Source of the DNA: Streptomyces sp. I6
Lineage (GTDB): Bacteria > Actinomycetota > Actinomycetes > Streptomycetales > Streptomycetaceae
NCBI GenBank assembly: GCA_003725745.1
Contig: RHDP01000001.1
Span: 5,931,501 to 5,995,500 of the forward strand
Direction of reading: 5' to 3'
DNA length: 64,000 nt
Of the stretch, positions 55,533 through 64,000 are shown piece after piece. The stretch's first letter is position 1. Each line of letters opens with the position of its first letter. A program made the translations under genes and the position numbers. The notes beneath the pieces are model-generated. The model searched no databases. It saw only the letters and a program-made list of their open reading frames with translations, and was not told where the DNA came from.

Positions 55533-55594
55533 CCCCTCGACAGCCCGAAGGAGCGGCCGGCCGAAACCCGCGCCGACGGCCAGGGGAGGGGCAC

Positions 55595-56785
55595 ATGAGG
55601 CGCATGACGGCTCGACCCGCCAACGTCCACCAGGCCCGGCTGCTCAGGCTGTTGCGCGACGCAGGTCCCCACTCCCGTGCCCAACTGGGTGACCAGGTGG
55701 ATCTGTCCCGCTCCAAGCTCGCGGTCGAGATCGACCGGCTGCTGGAGACCGGACTGGTCGTCGCCGACGGCCTCGCCGCCTCCCGCGGCGGCCGCCGCTC
55801 CCACAACATCCGGCTCGCCCCCAACCTGCGTTTCCTCGGCGTCGACATCGGTGCCACCTCCGTCGACGTGGCGGTCACCAACGCCGAACTTGAGGTCCTG
55901 GGCCACCTCAACCAGCCCATGGACGTCCGTGAGGGACCGGTCGCCGTGTTCGAGCGGGTCCTCGCGATGGCCGCCAAGCTGAGGGCCGGCGGCATCGCCG
56001 AAGGCCTCGACGGCGCGGGCGTCGGGGTGCCCGGACCGGTCCGCTACCCCGAAGGCGTCCCCGTCGCTCCGCCGATCATGCCCGGCTGGGACGGCTTCCC
56101 GGTCCGCGAGGCGCTCAGTCGGGAACTCGGCTGCCCGGTCATGGTCGACAACGACGTGAACCTGATGGCCATGGGGGAGCAGCACGCCGGAGTCGCCCGC
56201 TCCGTCGGGGACTTCCTCTGCATCAAGATCGGCACCGGGATCGGCTGCGGGATCGTCGCCGGCGGCGAGGTCCACCGCGGCACCACCGGCAGCGCCGGCG
56301 ACATCGGCCACATCCGGGTCGAGGCCGACGGACGCGCCTGCGCCTGCGGCAACAGGGGCTGCCTGGAAGCCCACTTCAGCGGCGCGGCCCTCGCCCGTGA
56401 CGCCGAGGAGGCGGCCCGCACCGGACGGTCACCCGAACTCACCGCGCGGCTGGAGGCCGCGGGCAGGCTCACCGCCGCCGACGTCGCCGCCGCGGCCGCC
56501 GCCGGCGACTCCACCGCCCTCGATCTGATCCGCGAGGGCGGCGGCCGCGTCGGCCAGGTCATCGCCGGACTGGTCAGCTTCTTCAACCCCGGGCTGGTGG
56601 TGATCGGCGGCGGTGTCACCGGTCTCGGCCACACCCTGCTCGCCAGCGTCCGCACCCAGGTCTATCGGCAGTCACTGCCGCTGGCCACCGGAAACCTCCC
56701 CATCGTGCTGGGCGAACTGGGTCCCGCCGCCGGAGTGATCGGCGCGGGACGGCTCATCAGCGATCACCTGTTCTCCCCGGCCTGA
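55595..56785 (+). CDS. ROK-family transcriptional repressor
   Basis: The 396-residue protein has an N-terminal winged helix (RLLRLLRDAGPHSRAQLGDQ, VDLSRSKLAVEIDRLLETGL) and a ROK sugar-kinase-like domain (LGVDIGATSVDVAVTNAELE, VDNDVNLMAMGEQHAGVARS, IKIGTGIGCGIVAGGEVHRG). The zinc-site run is GHIRVEADGRACACGNRGCL with the conserved Cys residues, and the nearby E of IGHIR/LEAHF replaces some kinase residues, so it is a regulator that binds a sugar or its phosphate, not a kinase. GGAGGGG precedes the ATG. It heads the ABC/oxidoreductase cluster and probably acts at the two matched promoter motifs. Confidence 0.9.
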   Translation: MRRMTARPANVHQARLLRLLRDAGPHSRAQLGDQVDLSRSKLAVEIDRLLETGLVVADGLAASRGGRRSHNIRLAPNLRFLGVDIGATSVDVAVTNAELEVLGHLNQPMDVREGPVAVFERVLAMAAKLRAGGIAEGLDGAGVGVPGPVRYPEGVPVAPPIMPGWDGFPVREALSRELGCPVMVDNDVNLMAMGEQHAGVARSVGDFLCIKIGTGIGCGIVAGGEVHRGTTGSAGDIGHIRVEADGRACACGNRGCLEAHFSGAALARDAEEAARTGRSPELTARLEAAGRLTAADVAAAAAAGDSTALDLIREGGGRVGQVIAGLVSFFNPGLVVIGGGVTGLGHTLLASVRTQVYRQSLPLATGNLPIVLGELGPAAGVIGAGRLISDHLFSPA

Positions 56786-56822
56786 ACGAGTCCGGCCTGA
56801 ACGAGTCCCGCCTGATTCGGTC
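56780..56822. repeat. 15-bp repeat over the ROK gene end
   Basis: GGCCTGAACGAGTCC-type units repeat about three times across and after the ROK stop codon. A second repeat of CACCACGG/CAGCACGG units fills about 56909-56960. The gap to the ABC gene has no other feature. Confidence 0.75.
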
Positions 56823-57010
56823 CGGGCGGTCGGCCCGCAACGCGCTACGGCACGTGCTCCCCGGCCCGCCCCGCCCGGCCGCGTCGGTCCACAACGCAAC
56901 ACGCCTCACGGCACCACGGCACCACGGCAGCACGGCAGCACGGCACCACGGCACAGCACACCTGGTTCCACCCCGCCCGCTCACCGGCCGCACCCGCCGA
57001 GGGGATCGCC

Positions 57011-58615
57011 ATGGCACCAGAACCACCAGAACCACCCGTACCGGCACCGCCGACGCTGCCGGCAGCACCAACACCACCCGTACCACCCTCACCGCCGGAC
57101 ACCGGCGCACCCCCGCTGCTCACGATGTCCGGCATCACCAAGTCCTTCCCCGGCGTCCGCGCCCTCGACGGCGTCGACCTCGACGTCAGGGCCGGCGAAG
57201 TCCACTGCCTCCTGGGCCAGAACGGCGCGGGCAAATCCACCCTCATCAAGGTCCTCGCCGGAGCCCACCAGCCCGACGCCGGGCGGATCACCTGGCGCGG
57301 CGAAGCCGTCGCGCTCCGATCGCCCATCGCCGCCGTGCGGCTGGGCATCGCCACCATCCACCAGGAACTCGACCTGGTGCAGGGCCTGTCGGTCGCCGAG
57401 AACGTCTTCCTCGGCCATGAACCCACCAGGGCCGGATTCGTCGTCCGGGGGCGCGAGGCCCGCCGGGCCGCCAACGCGCTGCTGCGCCGCCTCGGACACC
57501 CCGAGATCGACCCGTGCCGCGGGGCCGGCGGCCTGTCCGCGGCACAGCAGCAGATCGTCTCCATGGCCCGCGCCCTCTCCCACGACGTGCGCCTCATCGT
57601 CATGGACGAACCCTCCGCGGCCCTCGACCCCGATGAGACCGGCAACCTCTTCCGTATCGTCGCCGACCTCACCGCCGACGGGGTCGCCGTCGTCTATATC
57701 TCCCACCGCTTGGAGGAGATCCGGCGCATCGGCGACCGGGTCACCGTCCTCAAGGACGGCCGCGCCGTCGCCTGCGGGCTGTCCGCCAAGGACACCTCAG
57801 CGCGCGACATCGTTGCCATGATGACCGGTCGCGACGTCGCGTACGCCTTCCCCGAGCGGCCCGCTGCCCCGGCCCGGGACGCCCCCGTGCTCCGCGTGGA
57901 GAACCTCAGCCGCGACGGCGAGTTCGCACCCCTCGACCTCGAACTGCGCCCGGGGGAGATCCTCGGCCTCGCCGGGCTCGTGGGCTCGGGACGCTCCGAG
58001 ATCCTGGAGACCGTCTACGGGGCGCGCAGGCCCACCACCGGCCGCGTCATCGTCGCCGGTCGCACCCTCAGGCCCGGCAGCGTACGGTCCGCCGTCCGCG
58101 CCGGCCTCGGTCTCGCCCCCGAGGAACGCAAGTCCCAGGGACTGCTGATGCTGGAATCCGTCACCCGCAACGTGTCGCTGTCGTCCCTCTCCCGGTTCTC
58201 CCGGTGCGGCTGGCTGGACCGCGGCGCCGAGCGACGGGCCACCCTTCGGGCCACCCGAGAGCTCTCGTTGCGCCCCGACGACCCGGACGCCCGCATCCGC
58301 ACCCTGTCCGGCGGAAACCAGCAGAAGGCCGTCCTCGCCCGATGGCTGCTGCGCGGCTGCCGAGTGCTGCTGCTCGACGAACCCACCCGCGGCGTCGACG
58401 TCGGCGCCCGCGCCGAGCTCTACGCCGTCATCCGCCGGCTCGCCGACGAAGGACTCGCCGTCCTCCTCGTCTCCAGCGAGGTCCCCGAAGTGCTGGGGCT
58501 CGCCGACCGGGTGCTGGTGCTCCGGGAAGGCCGCGTCGTATGCACGGCACACGCCGGGGACCTGGACGAGCACCGCGTACTCGACCTCGTCATGGAAGGG
58601 AGTCCCCGCGCATGA
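57011..58615 (+). CDS. Sugar ABC transporter ATP-binding protein (RbsA/MglA type)
   Basis: The 534-residue protein holds two ATPase domains. The first, after a Pro-rich 30-residue tail, has Walker A GQNGAGKST, ABC signature GGLSAAQQQIVSMARAL and Walker B LIVMDEPSAALD. The second has a degenerate Walker A (GLVGSGRSE), the signature LSGGNQQKAVLARW and Walker B LLLDEPTRGVD, as usual for ribose/galactose/inositol-type CUT2 importers. It energises uptake of a monosaccharide or polyol. GAGGGG 6 nt before the ATG supports the start. Its stop overlaps the permease ATG (ATGA). Confidence 0.93.
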   Translation: MAPEPPEPPVPAPPTLPAAPTPPVPPSPPDTGAPPLLTMSGITKSFPGVRALDGVDLDVRAGEVHCLLGQNGAGKSTLIKVLAGAHQPDAGRITWRGEAVALRSPIAAVRLGIATIHQELDLVQGLSVAENVFLGHEPTRAGFVVRGREARRAANALLRRLGHPEIDPCRGAGGLSAAQQQIVSMARALSHDVRLIVMDEPSAALDPDETGNLFRIVADLTADGVAVVYISHRLEEIRRIGDRVTVLKDGRAVACGLSAKDTSARDIVAMMTGRDVAYAFPERPAAPARDAPVLRVENLSRDGEFAPLDLELRPGEILGLAGLVGSGRSEILETVYGARRPTTGRVIVAGRTLRPGSVRSAVRAGLGLAPEERKSQGLLMLESVTRNVSLSSLSRFSRCGWLDRGAERRATLRATRELSLRPDDPDARIRTLSGGNQQKAVLARWLLRGCRVLLLDEPTRGVDVGARAELYAVIRRLADEGLAVLLVSSEVPEVLGLADRVLVLREGRVVCTAHAGDLDEHRVLDLVMEGSPRA

Positions 58616-59643
58616 CGCAGCCGGCTTCCGACGCCCCGCAGACCCCGCCACCGCCCGCGGTCACGCTCCCGGCCGCCAAGGCCACCCGGCCCGCGCCGGG
58701 ACTGCGCGCCGACGTCCGCAACCTCTCCCTCCTCGGCGTCCTCGCCGCGCTCGTCGCCGTCGGCGGCATCACCAGGCCGGACACGTTCCTGGACACCTCC
58801 AACCTCCAACTGGTGCTCACCCAGGCGTCCGTCATCGGCGTCGTCACCGTCGGCATGACCTTCGTCATCACCGGCGGCGGCATCGACCTGTCCGTCGGCG
58901 CGATCGTCGCCCTCGCCTCCGTGTGGGCGACCACCCTCGCCACGCAGGAGTACGGCTTCGCGGGCGTCCTGTTCACCGCGATCACCGTCGGCGCCGGCTG
59001 CGGGCTGGTCAACGGACTGCTCATCGCCTACGGAGGGTTGGTGCCGTTCATCGCGACCCTCGCCATGCTCGCCTCGGCACGCGGGCTCGCCCTGCAGATC
59101 ACCGGCGGCAGGACGCAGATCGTGACCGTGCAGCCGGTGCTGGACCTGGGCGTCCCCGACTCCCACATCCTCGGGGTCCCGCCGCTGGTGCTGGTCTTCG
59201 CCGCCGTGACCGCCCTGGGCTGGCTGCTGCTGAACCGGACGACCTTCGGACGCCGCACCGTCGCCGTCGGCGGCAACGCCGAGGCGGCCCGGCTCGCCGG
59301 CATCGACGTACGGCGCCAGCGGCTCCATCTCTACCTGCTGTCCGGACTGTGCTGCGGCATCGCGGCATTCCTGCTGATCGTCCTGTCCGGATCCGGCCAG
59401 AACACCAACGGCAGCCTCTACGAACTCGACGCCATCGCCGCGGCGATCATCGGCGGCACCCTGCTCAGCGGCGGCCGCGGCACCATCGCCGGATCCGTCC
59501 TGGGCGTCCTCGTGTTCACCACCATCACCAACATCTTCGCCCTCAACAACCTGGAGAGCGCCGTCCAGCAGATCGCCAAGGGAGCGATCATCGTGGCCGC
59601 CGTCCTGATCCAGCGCGGCACCCTGCGCAGCGGGGAGGCCTGA
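58612..59643 (+). CDS. Sugar ABC transporter permease (RbsC type)
   Basis: The 343-residue membrane protein has about ten hydrophobic helices and the CUT2 permease motif: ITGGGIDLSVGAIVALASVW near the N-terminus, FGRRTVAVGGNAEAARLAGI (the EAA-like loop that couples to the ATPase) and AAAIIGGTLLSGGRGTIAGS near the end. A disordered 30-residue Pro-rich tail precedes the first helix. It forms the membrane channel of the importer encoded by its neighbours. The ATG at 58612 overlaps the ATPase stop. A lipoprotein gene follows 134 bp later. Confidence 0.93.
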   Translation: MTQPASDAPQTPPPPAVTLPAAKATRPAPGLRADVRNLSLLGVLAALVAVGGITRPDTFLDTSNLQLVLTQASVIGVVTVGMTFVITGGGIDLSVGAIVALASVWATTLATQEYGFAGVLFTAITVGAGCGLVNGLLIAYGGLVPFIATLAMLASARGLALQITGGRTQIVTVQPVLDLGVPDSHILGVPPLVLVFAAVTALGWLLLNRTTFGRRTVAVGGNAEAARLAGIDVRRQRLHLYLLSGLCCGIAAFLLIVLSGSGQNTNGSLYELDAIAAAIIGGTLLSGGRGTIAGSVLGVLVFTTITNIFALNNLESAVQQIAKGAIIVAAVLIQRGTLRSGEA

Positions 59644-59777
59644 CCACGGACCCCTGACGTCTGGCCACCCCGGGGGCTCCCGCCGCCGTCGCACCTGCGC
59701 AGCACCCTGCCGCCGCACCCGCCCGCCGTACGTCCCGGCCCAGCCGCACCTCCTGACACCAGAGGGGTTGAACCGCC

Positions 59778-60824
59778 ATGCCAGAAGTCCCCGCCACCAG
59801 CCGCAGAGGGCTGCTCCTCGGCACCGCCGCCGCCTCCGCCGGCGCCCTCCTCACCGCCTGCACCGGCAACGAGCCGAAGAGCGCGGGCACGGACACCGGC
59901 AACGCCCCCGTCGCGGGCGGCACCCCCGGCAGGCCCGTGACCATAGGATTCGCCGGCCCGCAGGCCGACCACGGCTGGCTCGCCGCCATCAACGCCAACG
60001 CCAGACAGCGCGCCGAGGCATACCCGGACGTCACCCTGGAGATCACCGAGGGATCCAACGACACCGCCGCCCAGATCGGCCAGATCCAGACGCTCATCAA
60101 CAAGAAGGTCGACGTCCTGGTGGTCCTTCCGGCCGACGGCAGGGCCCTCACCCGGGTCGGACTCCAGGCCATGGAGTCCGGCATCCCCGTCGTCAACCTG
60201 GATCGTGTCTTCGCCTCACCGCAGGCGTACCGCTGCTGGATCGGCGGCGACAACTACGGCATGGGCCTCAATGCGGGCCGGTTCATCGGCGAGCAGCTCA
60301 AGGACAAGCCGGACGCCAGGGTCGTCGAGCTCGCCGGGATGGACAATCTGGAGCTCACCAAGGAGCGCACCCGGGGTTTCGACGACGCGCTGGGGAACTA
60401 CCCCAACATCCGCAAGGTCGCCCGCCTGGCAGCCGAGTTCACCGTCGAGTCCGGTCAGGCGAGGATGGCCCAGCTGCTCCAGGCGCAGAAGCGGTTCGAC
60501 GCGCTGTGGAACCACGACGACGACCAGGGCGTCGGGGCCCTGCGCGCCGTCCGGCAGGCCGGCCGGGACGACTTCCTGATGGTCGGCGGCGCCGGCGCCA
60601 GGTCCGCGATGGACGCCATCAAGGCCGGTGACGGGGTACTGAAGGCGACCGTGCTCTACCCGCCGACGATGGCCGCCTCCGCCGTCGACCTCGCCCGCGC
60701 GCTCGGCCAGGGCGAGGGCGTCGGCGGCCTGTCGGAACTCGAGATCCCCGCCTCCGTCACCCTCTACTCGGCCGTCGTCACCAAGGACAACGTCGACCGG
60801 TACCTGCCCATGGGCTTCGACTGA
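59778..60824 (+). CDS. Sugar ABC transporter substrate-binding lipoprotein
   Basis: The 348-residue protein has a twin-arginine-type signal (SRRGLLLGTAAASAGALL) ending in the lipobox LTAC, so it is Tat-exported and lipid-anchored. The mature part is a periplasmic-binding-protein type I fold: VTIGFAGPQADHGWLAAINA, DVLVVLPADGRALTRVGLQA, GIPVVNLDRVFASPQAYRCW and ALWNHDDDQGVGALRAVRQA. It captures the substrate outside for the CUT2 importer. The conserved motif pattern is that of ribose/inositol-type binding proteins, which cannot by itself decide the ligand. Confidence 0.9.
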   Translation: MPEVPATSRRGLLLGTAAASAGALLTACTGNEPKSAGTDTGNAPVAGGTPGRPVTIGFAGPQADHGWLAAINANARQRAEAYPDVTLEITEGSNDTAAQIGQIQTLINKKVDVLVVLPADGRALTRVGLQAMESGIPVVNLDRVFASPQAYRCWIGGDNYGMGLNAGRFIGEQLKDKPDARVVELAGMDNLELTKERTRGFDDALGNYPNIRKVARLAAEFTVESGQARMAQLLQAQKRFDALWNHDDDQGVGALRAVRQAGRDDFLMVGGAGARSAMDAIKAGDGVLKATVLYPPTMAASAVDLARALGQGEGVGGLSELEIPASVTLYSAVVTKDNVDRYLPMGFD

Positions 60825-60843
60825 CGCAGCGCCCGCCCCTGTC

Positions 60844-60926
60844 ACGCAACCGACGCAACCAAAGACGCAACCAAAGACGCAACCAAAGGCGCAACCGACG
60901 ACGCAACCGACGACGCAACCGACGAG
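60844..60926. repeat. 12-bp tandem repeat, seven copies
   Basis: ACGCAACCAAAG and ACGCAACCGACG units run head to tail in the gap between the lipoprotein and Gfo/Idh genes, ending just before the ribosome site at about 60928. Confidence 0.95.
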
Positions 60927-60937
60927 GAGGAGCCCGG

Positions 60938-62155
60938 ATGGCCGGCAGGGAACAGAGGGACGGCGACGGTGGGGCCGCACCGGCGCTCGGCGTCGGGATG
61001 GTCGGGTACGCCTTCATGGGCGCCGCCCACTCACAGGGCTGGCGCACCGCGGGGCGCGTCTTCGACCTGCCGCTGCGGCCCGTCCTCGCCGCGGTCGGCG
61101 GCCGCGACGCGGCCGCCGTCCGGGCCGCAGCCGCCAGACACGGCTGGGCGGCTGCGGAGACCGACTGGCGGGCCCTGGTGACCCGCGACGACGTGCAGCT
61201 CGTGGACGTCTGCACCCCGGGTGACAGCCATGCGGAGATCGCCGTCGCGGCACTGGCGGCCGGCAAGCACGTCCTGTGCGAGAAGCCGTTGGCCAACTCC
61301 GTCGCCGAGGCCGAGGCGATGGTGGCTGCCGCCGAGTCGGCCGCCGAGCGCGGCCAGGTGGCCATGGTCGGCTTCAACTACCGGCGGGTGCCCGCGATCG
61401 CGTACGCCCGGCGGCTGATCGCCGAGAACCGGCTCGGGGTGCTCCGCCATGTGCGGGTCACCTATCTCCAGGACTGGCTCGTCGACCCCGGCTTTCCGCT
61501 GACCTGGCGGCTGGAGCGGGAGCACGCGGGCTCCGGGGCGCTCGGCGACCTCGGCGCGCACGCCGTGGACCTCGCACAGTACCTGGCGGGGGAGCCGCTG
61601 GTCGGGGTGTCCGCGCTCACCGAGACCTTCGTACGCGAACGGCCGCTGCTCGCCGGGGCCACGACGGGACGGGCGGCAGCCGGGTCGAACCGGCGCGGCC
61701 GTGTGACCGTCGACGACGCCGCCCTGTTCACCGGGCGGCTAGCCTCCGGGGCGCTGGCCTCCTTCGAGGCGAGCCGGATGGCCGCGGGCCGCAAGAACGC
61801 CCTGCGACTGGAGATCAACGGTGATCGCGGCTCCCTCGCCTTCGATCTGGAACGCCTCAACGAGCTGTCCTTCCACGACCACACCGAGCCGGCCCCGTCG
61901 GCCGGCTTCCGCCGGATCCTCGTCACCGAACCCGGCCACCCCTACCTGGAGGCGTGGTGGCCGCCCGGCCATGCCCTGGGATACGAGCACACCTTCGTAC
62001 ACCAGGCGCGCGACATCGTGCACGCGATCGCCGGGAACACCGCGCCGGCACCCTCGTTCGCCGACGGACTCCAGGTGCAGCGGGTACTCGCGGCCGTGGC
62101 GGAGAGCGCGGAGCGGAACGCCGTGTACACCCGCGTCCCGGCGCCCGCCGTCTGA
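60938..62155 (+). CDS. Gfo/Idh/MocA-family oxidoreductase
   Basis: The 405-residue NAD(P)-dependent enzyme has a Rossmann domain (LGVGMVGYAFMGAAHSQGWR) and the family CEKPLANSVAEAEAMVAA motif with the catalytic lysine of EKP, then the C-terminal sugar-binding domain including HAGSGALGDLGAHAVDLAQY (catalytic Asp and His). Members oxidise myo-inositol, glucose or related carbohydrates. The length and fold resemble inositol 2-dehydrogenases. GAGGAGGAG precedes the ATG at 60938. Its place between the importer and an epimerase gene points to cytoplasmic conversion of the imported sugar or polyol. Confidence 0.9.
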   Translation: MAGREQRDGDGGAAPALGVGMVGYAFMGAAHSQGWRTAGRVFDLPLRPVLAAVGGRDAAAVRAAAARHGWAAAETDWRALVTRDDVQLVDVCTPGDSHAEIAVAALAAGKHVLCEKPLANSVAEAEAMVAAAESAAERGQVAMVGFNYRRVPAIAYARRLIAENRLGVLRHVRVTYLQDWLVDPGFPLTWRLEREHAGSGALGDLGAHAVDLAQYLAGEPLVGVSALTETFVRERPLLAGATTGRAAAGSNRRGRVTVDDAALFTGRLASGALASFEASRMAAGRKNALRLEINGDRGSLAFDLERLNELSFHDHTEPAPSAGFRRILVTEPGHPYLEAWWPPGHALGYEHTFVHQARDIVHAIAGNTAPAPSFADGLQVQRVLAAVAESAERNAVYTRVPAPAV

Positions 62156-62257
62156 CGCCCACCCAGCCCGCACACCGGTGGGGAGCGGAGGCTCCCCGGC
62201 GGTGCGTCCCGTCCGCGGACCCCGGTCCGCGGGCCGCTGCCCGAGGAGGACCCCGCC

Positions 62258-63262
62258 GTGCCCCGTCCCTTCACCCTGTTCACCGGCCAGTGGGCCGACC
62301 TGCCCCTGGAGGAGGTGTGCCGGCTCGCCCGCGGCTTCGGCTACGACGGCCTGGAACTCGCCTGCTGGGGAGACCACTTCGAGGTGGACAAGGCGCTCGC
62401 AGACCCCTCGTACCTGGACGGGCGGCGCGCGCTGCTCGACGGGTACGGGCTGAAGTGCTGGGCGGTCTCCAACCATCTCGTCGGCCAGGCCGTCTGCGAC
62501 GACCCGATCGACGAGCGGCACCGGGCCATCGTGCCCGCCCGGATCTGGGGCGACGGCGAGCCCGAGGGCGTACGGCGGCGCGCCGCCCGCGAACTGCAGG
62601 ACACCGCACGGGCCGCGGCCGCCCTCGGTGTCCGCACCGTCGTCGGCTTCACCGGATCGTCGATCTGGCACCTGGTGGCCATGTTCCCCCCGGTACCGGA
62701 GCGGATGGTCGAACGCGGCTACGAGGACTTCGCCGAGCGTTGGAACCCGGTGCTCGACGTGTTCGACGCCGAGGGGGTGCGCTTCGCCCACGAGGTCCAC
62801 CCGAGCGAGATCGCCTACGACTACTGGACCACGCACCGCGCCCTGGAGGCGGTGGGCCGGCGGCCCGCGTTCGGGCTGAACTTCGACCCCAGCCACTTCG
62901 TCTGGCAGGACCTGGACCCGGTCGGCTTCCTCTACGACTTCCGCGACCGGATCTACCACGTGGACTGCAAGGAGGCCCGTACCCGCCTCGACGGCCGCAA
63001 CGGCCGCCTCGGCTCCCACCTGCCCTGGGGCGACCCGCGGCGCGGCTGGGACTTCGTGTCCGCCGGCCACGGCGACGTGCCCTGGGAGGACGTGTTCCGC
63101 ATGCTGCGCTCCATCGGGTACGACGGGCCGGTCTCCGTCGAGTGGGAGGACGCCGGAATGGACCGGCTGGCAGGCGCGCCGGAAGCGCTTGCCACACTGA
63201 AGCGGTACGACTTCGACCCGCCGCGGGCGTCCTTCGACGCGGCCTTCGGAGGCGGCGACTAG
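62258..63262 (+). CDS. Sugar phosphate isomerase/epimerase (xylose-isomerase-like TIM barrel)
   Basis: The 334-residue protein has the AP-endonuclease-2/xylose-isomerase-like fold: [40 protein letters not shown] (metal Glu), [20 protein letters not shown] (Asp and His), [15 protein letters not shown] and [13 protein letters not shown] (final metal Glu). It probably isomerises a keto or aldo sugar intermediate with a divalent metal. The GTG at 62258 has GAGGAGG about 8 nt upstream. It follows the Gfo/Idh gene, a pairing common in inositol and rare-sugar catabolism (IolE/IolI-like steps), though the exact reaction is unknown. Confidence 0.88.
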   Translation: MPRPFTLFTGQWADLPLEEVCRLARGFGYDGLELACWGDHFEVDKALADPSYLDGRRALLDGYGLKCWAVSNHLVGQAVCDDPIDERHRAIVPARIWGDGEPEGVRRRAARELQDTARAAAALGVRTVVGFTGSSIWHLVAMFPPVPERMVERGYEDFAERWNPVLDVFDAEGVRFAHEVHPSEIAYDYWTTHRALEAVGRRPAFGLNFDPSHFVWQDLDPVGFLYDFRDRIYHVDCKEARTRLDGRNGRLGSHLPWGDPRRGWDFVSAGHGDVPWEDVFRMLRSIGYDGPVSVEWEDAGMDRLAGAPEALATLKRYDFDPPRASFDAAFGGGD

Positions 63263-63295
63263 CCCGTTCCCGCGGGCCGGACCGGCCGTTCCCCC

Positions 63296-63391
63296 GGCAG
63301 CCCGGCAGCCCGGCAGCCCGGCAGCCCGGCAGCCCGGCAGCCCGGCAGCCCGGCAGCCCGGCAGCCCGGCAGCCCGGCAGCCCGGCAGCCC
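63296..63391. repeat. GGCAGCCC octamer, twelve copies
   Basis: Twelve exact 8-bp copies follow the epimerase stop by about 30 bp. The tract is G/C rich and could slip in replication or form secondary structure. Confidence 0.95.
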
Positions 63392-63435
63392 TGCGGCGGC
63401 ACCCGCCGCGGGGCGGTCCGGCCTGTCCCGGAACC

Positions 63436-63535
63436 CTTTGTCCTGATGCGGGGGAAAGTTCGTATCGACTGCTGCGCAAGGGCTTTCGGCGCTGGACGAA
63501 CCCCGCTACCGTTCTTGATGTGTACAGGACACATC
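63436..63535 (+). promoter_or_regulatory. Promoter/operator upstream of the synthase-type gene
   Basis: CTTTGTCC (63436-63443), GAAAGTT (63454-63460) and GCTGC (63471-63475) repeat the spacing seen before the ROK gene. CTACCGTT (about 63506-63513) is the likely -10. A 19-bp perfect palindrome GATGTGT-ACAGG-ACACATC lies at 63517-63535, next to the expected transcription start. About 260 nt of untranslated leader follow before the GTG at 63798. Confidence 0.55.
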
Positions 63536-63797
63536 CTGGACCGTGGCCCACACCCCGACCGAGCGACACGACCGGAGTGACGGCGCACGCCGGTCCCCGG
63601 ACCTTCCGCACAGCGGCATCAGCAGCCCGTAGCACCGCTCCTTCCGGAAGGCACCCGTGGACACGCACCGGCCGCGAGCACGGCAGGGAACTGCCCTCGC
63701 CGTCGTAGGGCGGCCCCGCCGGGCCGACCGGCAGGCGGCGAGTGGGGAGACGCCGTACCCCGCCCGCCGCCCCACCGCAGCATGCAGGGAGGCAGCC

Positions 63798-64000
63798 GTG
63801 ACGAACCCCGACGCCCGCCGCACCGGAGTCTGGCTGATCGGAGCCCGCGGCTCCGTCGCCACCACCGCGATCACCGGATGTGCGGCGGTCACCACCGGAC
63901 TCCACCCGGCCACCGGCATGGTGACGGAAACCCCGCCGTTCGCCGCGGCCCGCCTGCCATCGTTGTCATCGCTCGTCTTCGGCGGCCACGACACCACCGC
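63798..64000 (+). CDS. Inositol-3-phosphate synthase-type enzyme, N-terminal part
   Basis: Only the first 67 residues are present. They read VTNPDARRTGVWLIGARGSV, with the NAD-binding Gly-Ala-Arg-Gly-Ser-Val turn, then TTAITGCAAVTTGLHPATGM and LPSLSSLVFGGHDTT. The GARGSVA turn and FGGHD segment match a divergent group of myo-inositol-1-phosphate synthase-like proteins found at the head of ebo-type gene clusters in actinobacteria; that recollection cannot be checked here because the gene leaves the window. Classical enzymes convert glucose-6-phosphate to inositol-3-phosphate. AGGGAGG about 5 nt before the GTG supports the start. Confidence 0.75.
   Translation, partial: MTNPDARRTGVWLIGARGSVATTAITGCAAVTTGLHPATGMVTETPPFAAARLPSLSSLVFGGHDTT

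Overview
The window is very G+C-rich, with strong third-position GC in its genes, GTG and TTG starts, purine-rich ribosome sites, frequent 4-base ATGA/GTGA stop-start overlaps and many leaderless genes. This points to a Streptomyces or close relative; the species cannot be named. About 50 protein genes are recognisable. No rRNA, tRNA, CRISPR array or intact transposon was seen.

Layout. 0-6 kb: a TetR regulator, a two-copy 3-hydroxyacyl-CoA dehydrogenase, a HEAT-repeat protein, an acetyltransferase and a secreted S33 peptidase. 6-15 kb is a remodelled, accessory-looking stretch. It holds a radical-SAM remnant cut at an IS5-type transposase tail next to an ankyrin remnant, a molybdenum-cofactor cluster (moaA, a pterin dehydratase, moaD/moaE), two AT-rich islands, a DUF402 protein, a DHA2 exporter, an RHS remnant, a YjbQ protein and a broken VOC gene. 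17-22.3 kb is a tight peptidase operon (M55 D-aminopeptidase, M20, S9, S66), followed by adenosine deaminase and a GntR regulator that share a palindrome. 25-36.7 kb holds housekeeping and envelope genes: acetyltransferase, DUF4232, VOC, methyltransferase, a PAP2/diacylglycerol-kinase fusion, a lysine-poor aminotransferase-fold protein, two metallo-beta-lactamase-fold proteins, DedA and a resolvase-like small protein. 37-49 kb holds a membrane phosphodiesterase, small ORFs, an XRE regulator, a second pterin dehydratase, a sulfur module (LysR, cysteine dioxygenase, YeiH-type exporter), an aldo/keto reductase and a long-chain acyl-CoA ligase. 49-55.3 kb holds fdhD, a FabH-like ketosynthase, a hairpin-rich gap, a multi-sensor SpoIIE phosphatase and a small monooxygenase-like protein.

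55.4-64 kb is the most coherent system: a ROK repressor, a sugar ABC importer (ATPase, permease, lipoprotein), a Gfo/Idh/MocA oxidoreductase, a xylose-isomerase-like epimerase and the start of an inositol-3-phosphate-synthase-type gene. The same spaced promoter motif lies before the ROK gene and before the synthase-type gene, suggesting one regulon for uptake and conversion of a polyol or sugar that then feeds the cut-off downstream genes.

A caution for all users: at least 16 reading-frame breaks in nine loci are single-base losses, nearly all in G or C runs. They look like homopolymer errors in the assembly rather than real gene decay, so those genes are described here in their reconstructed form.
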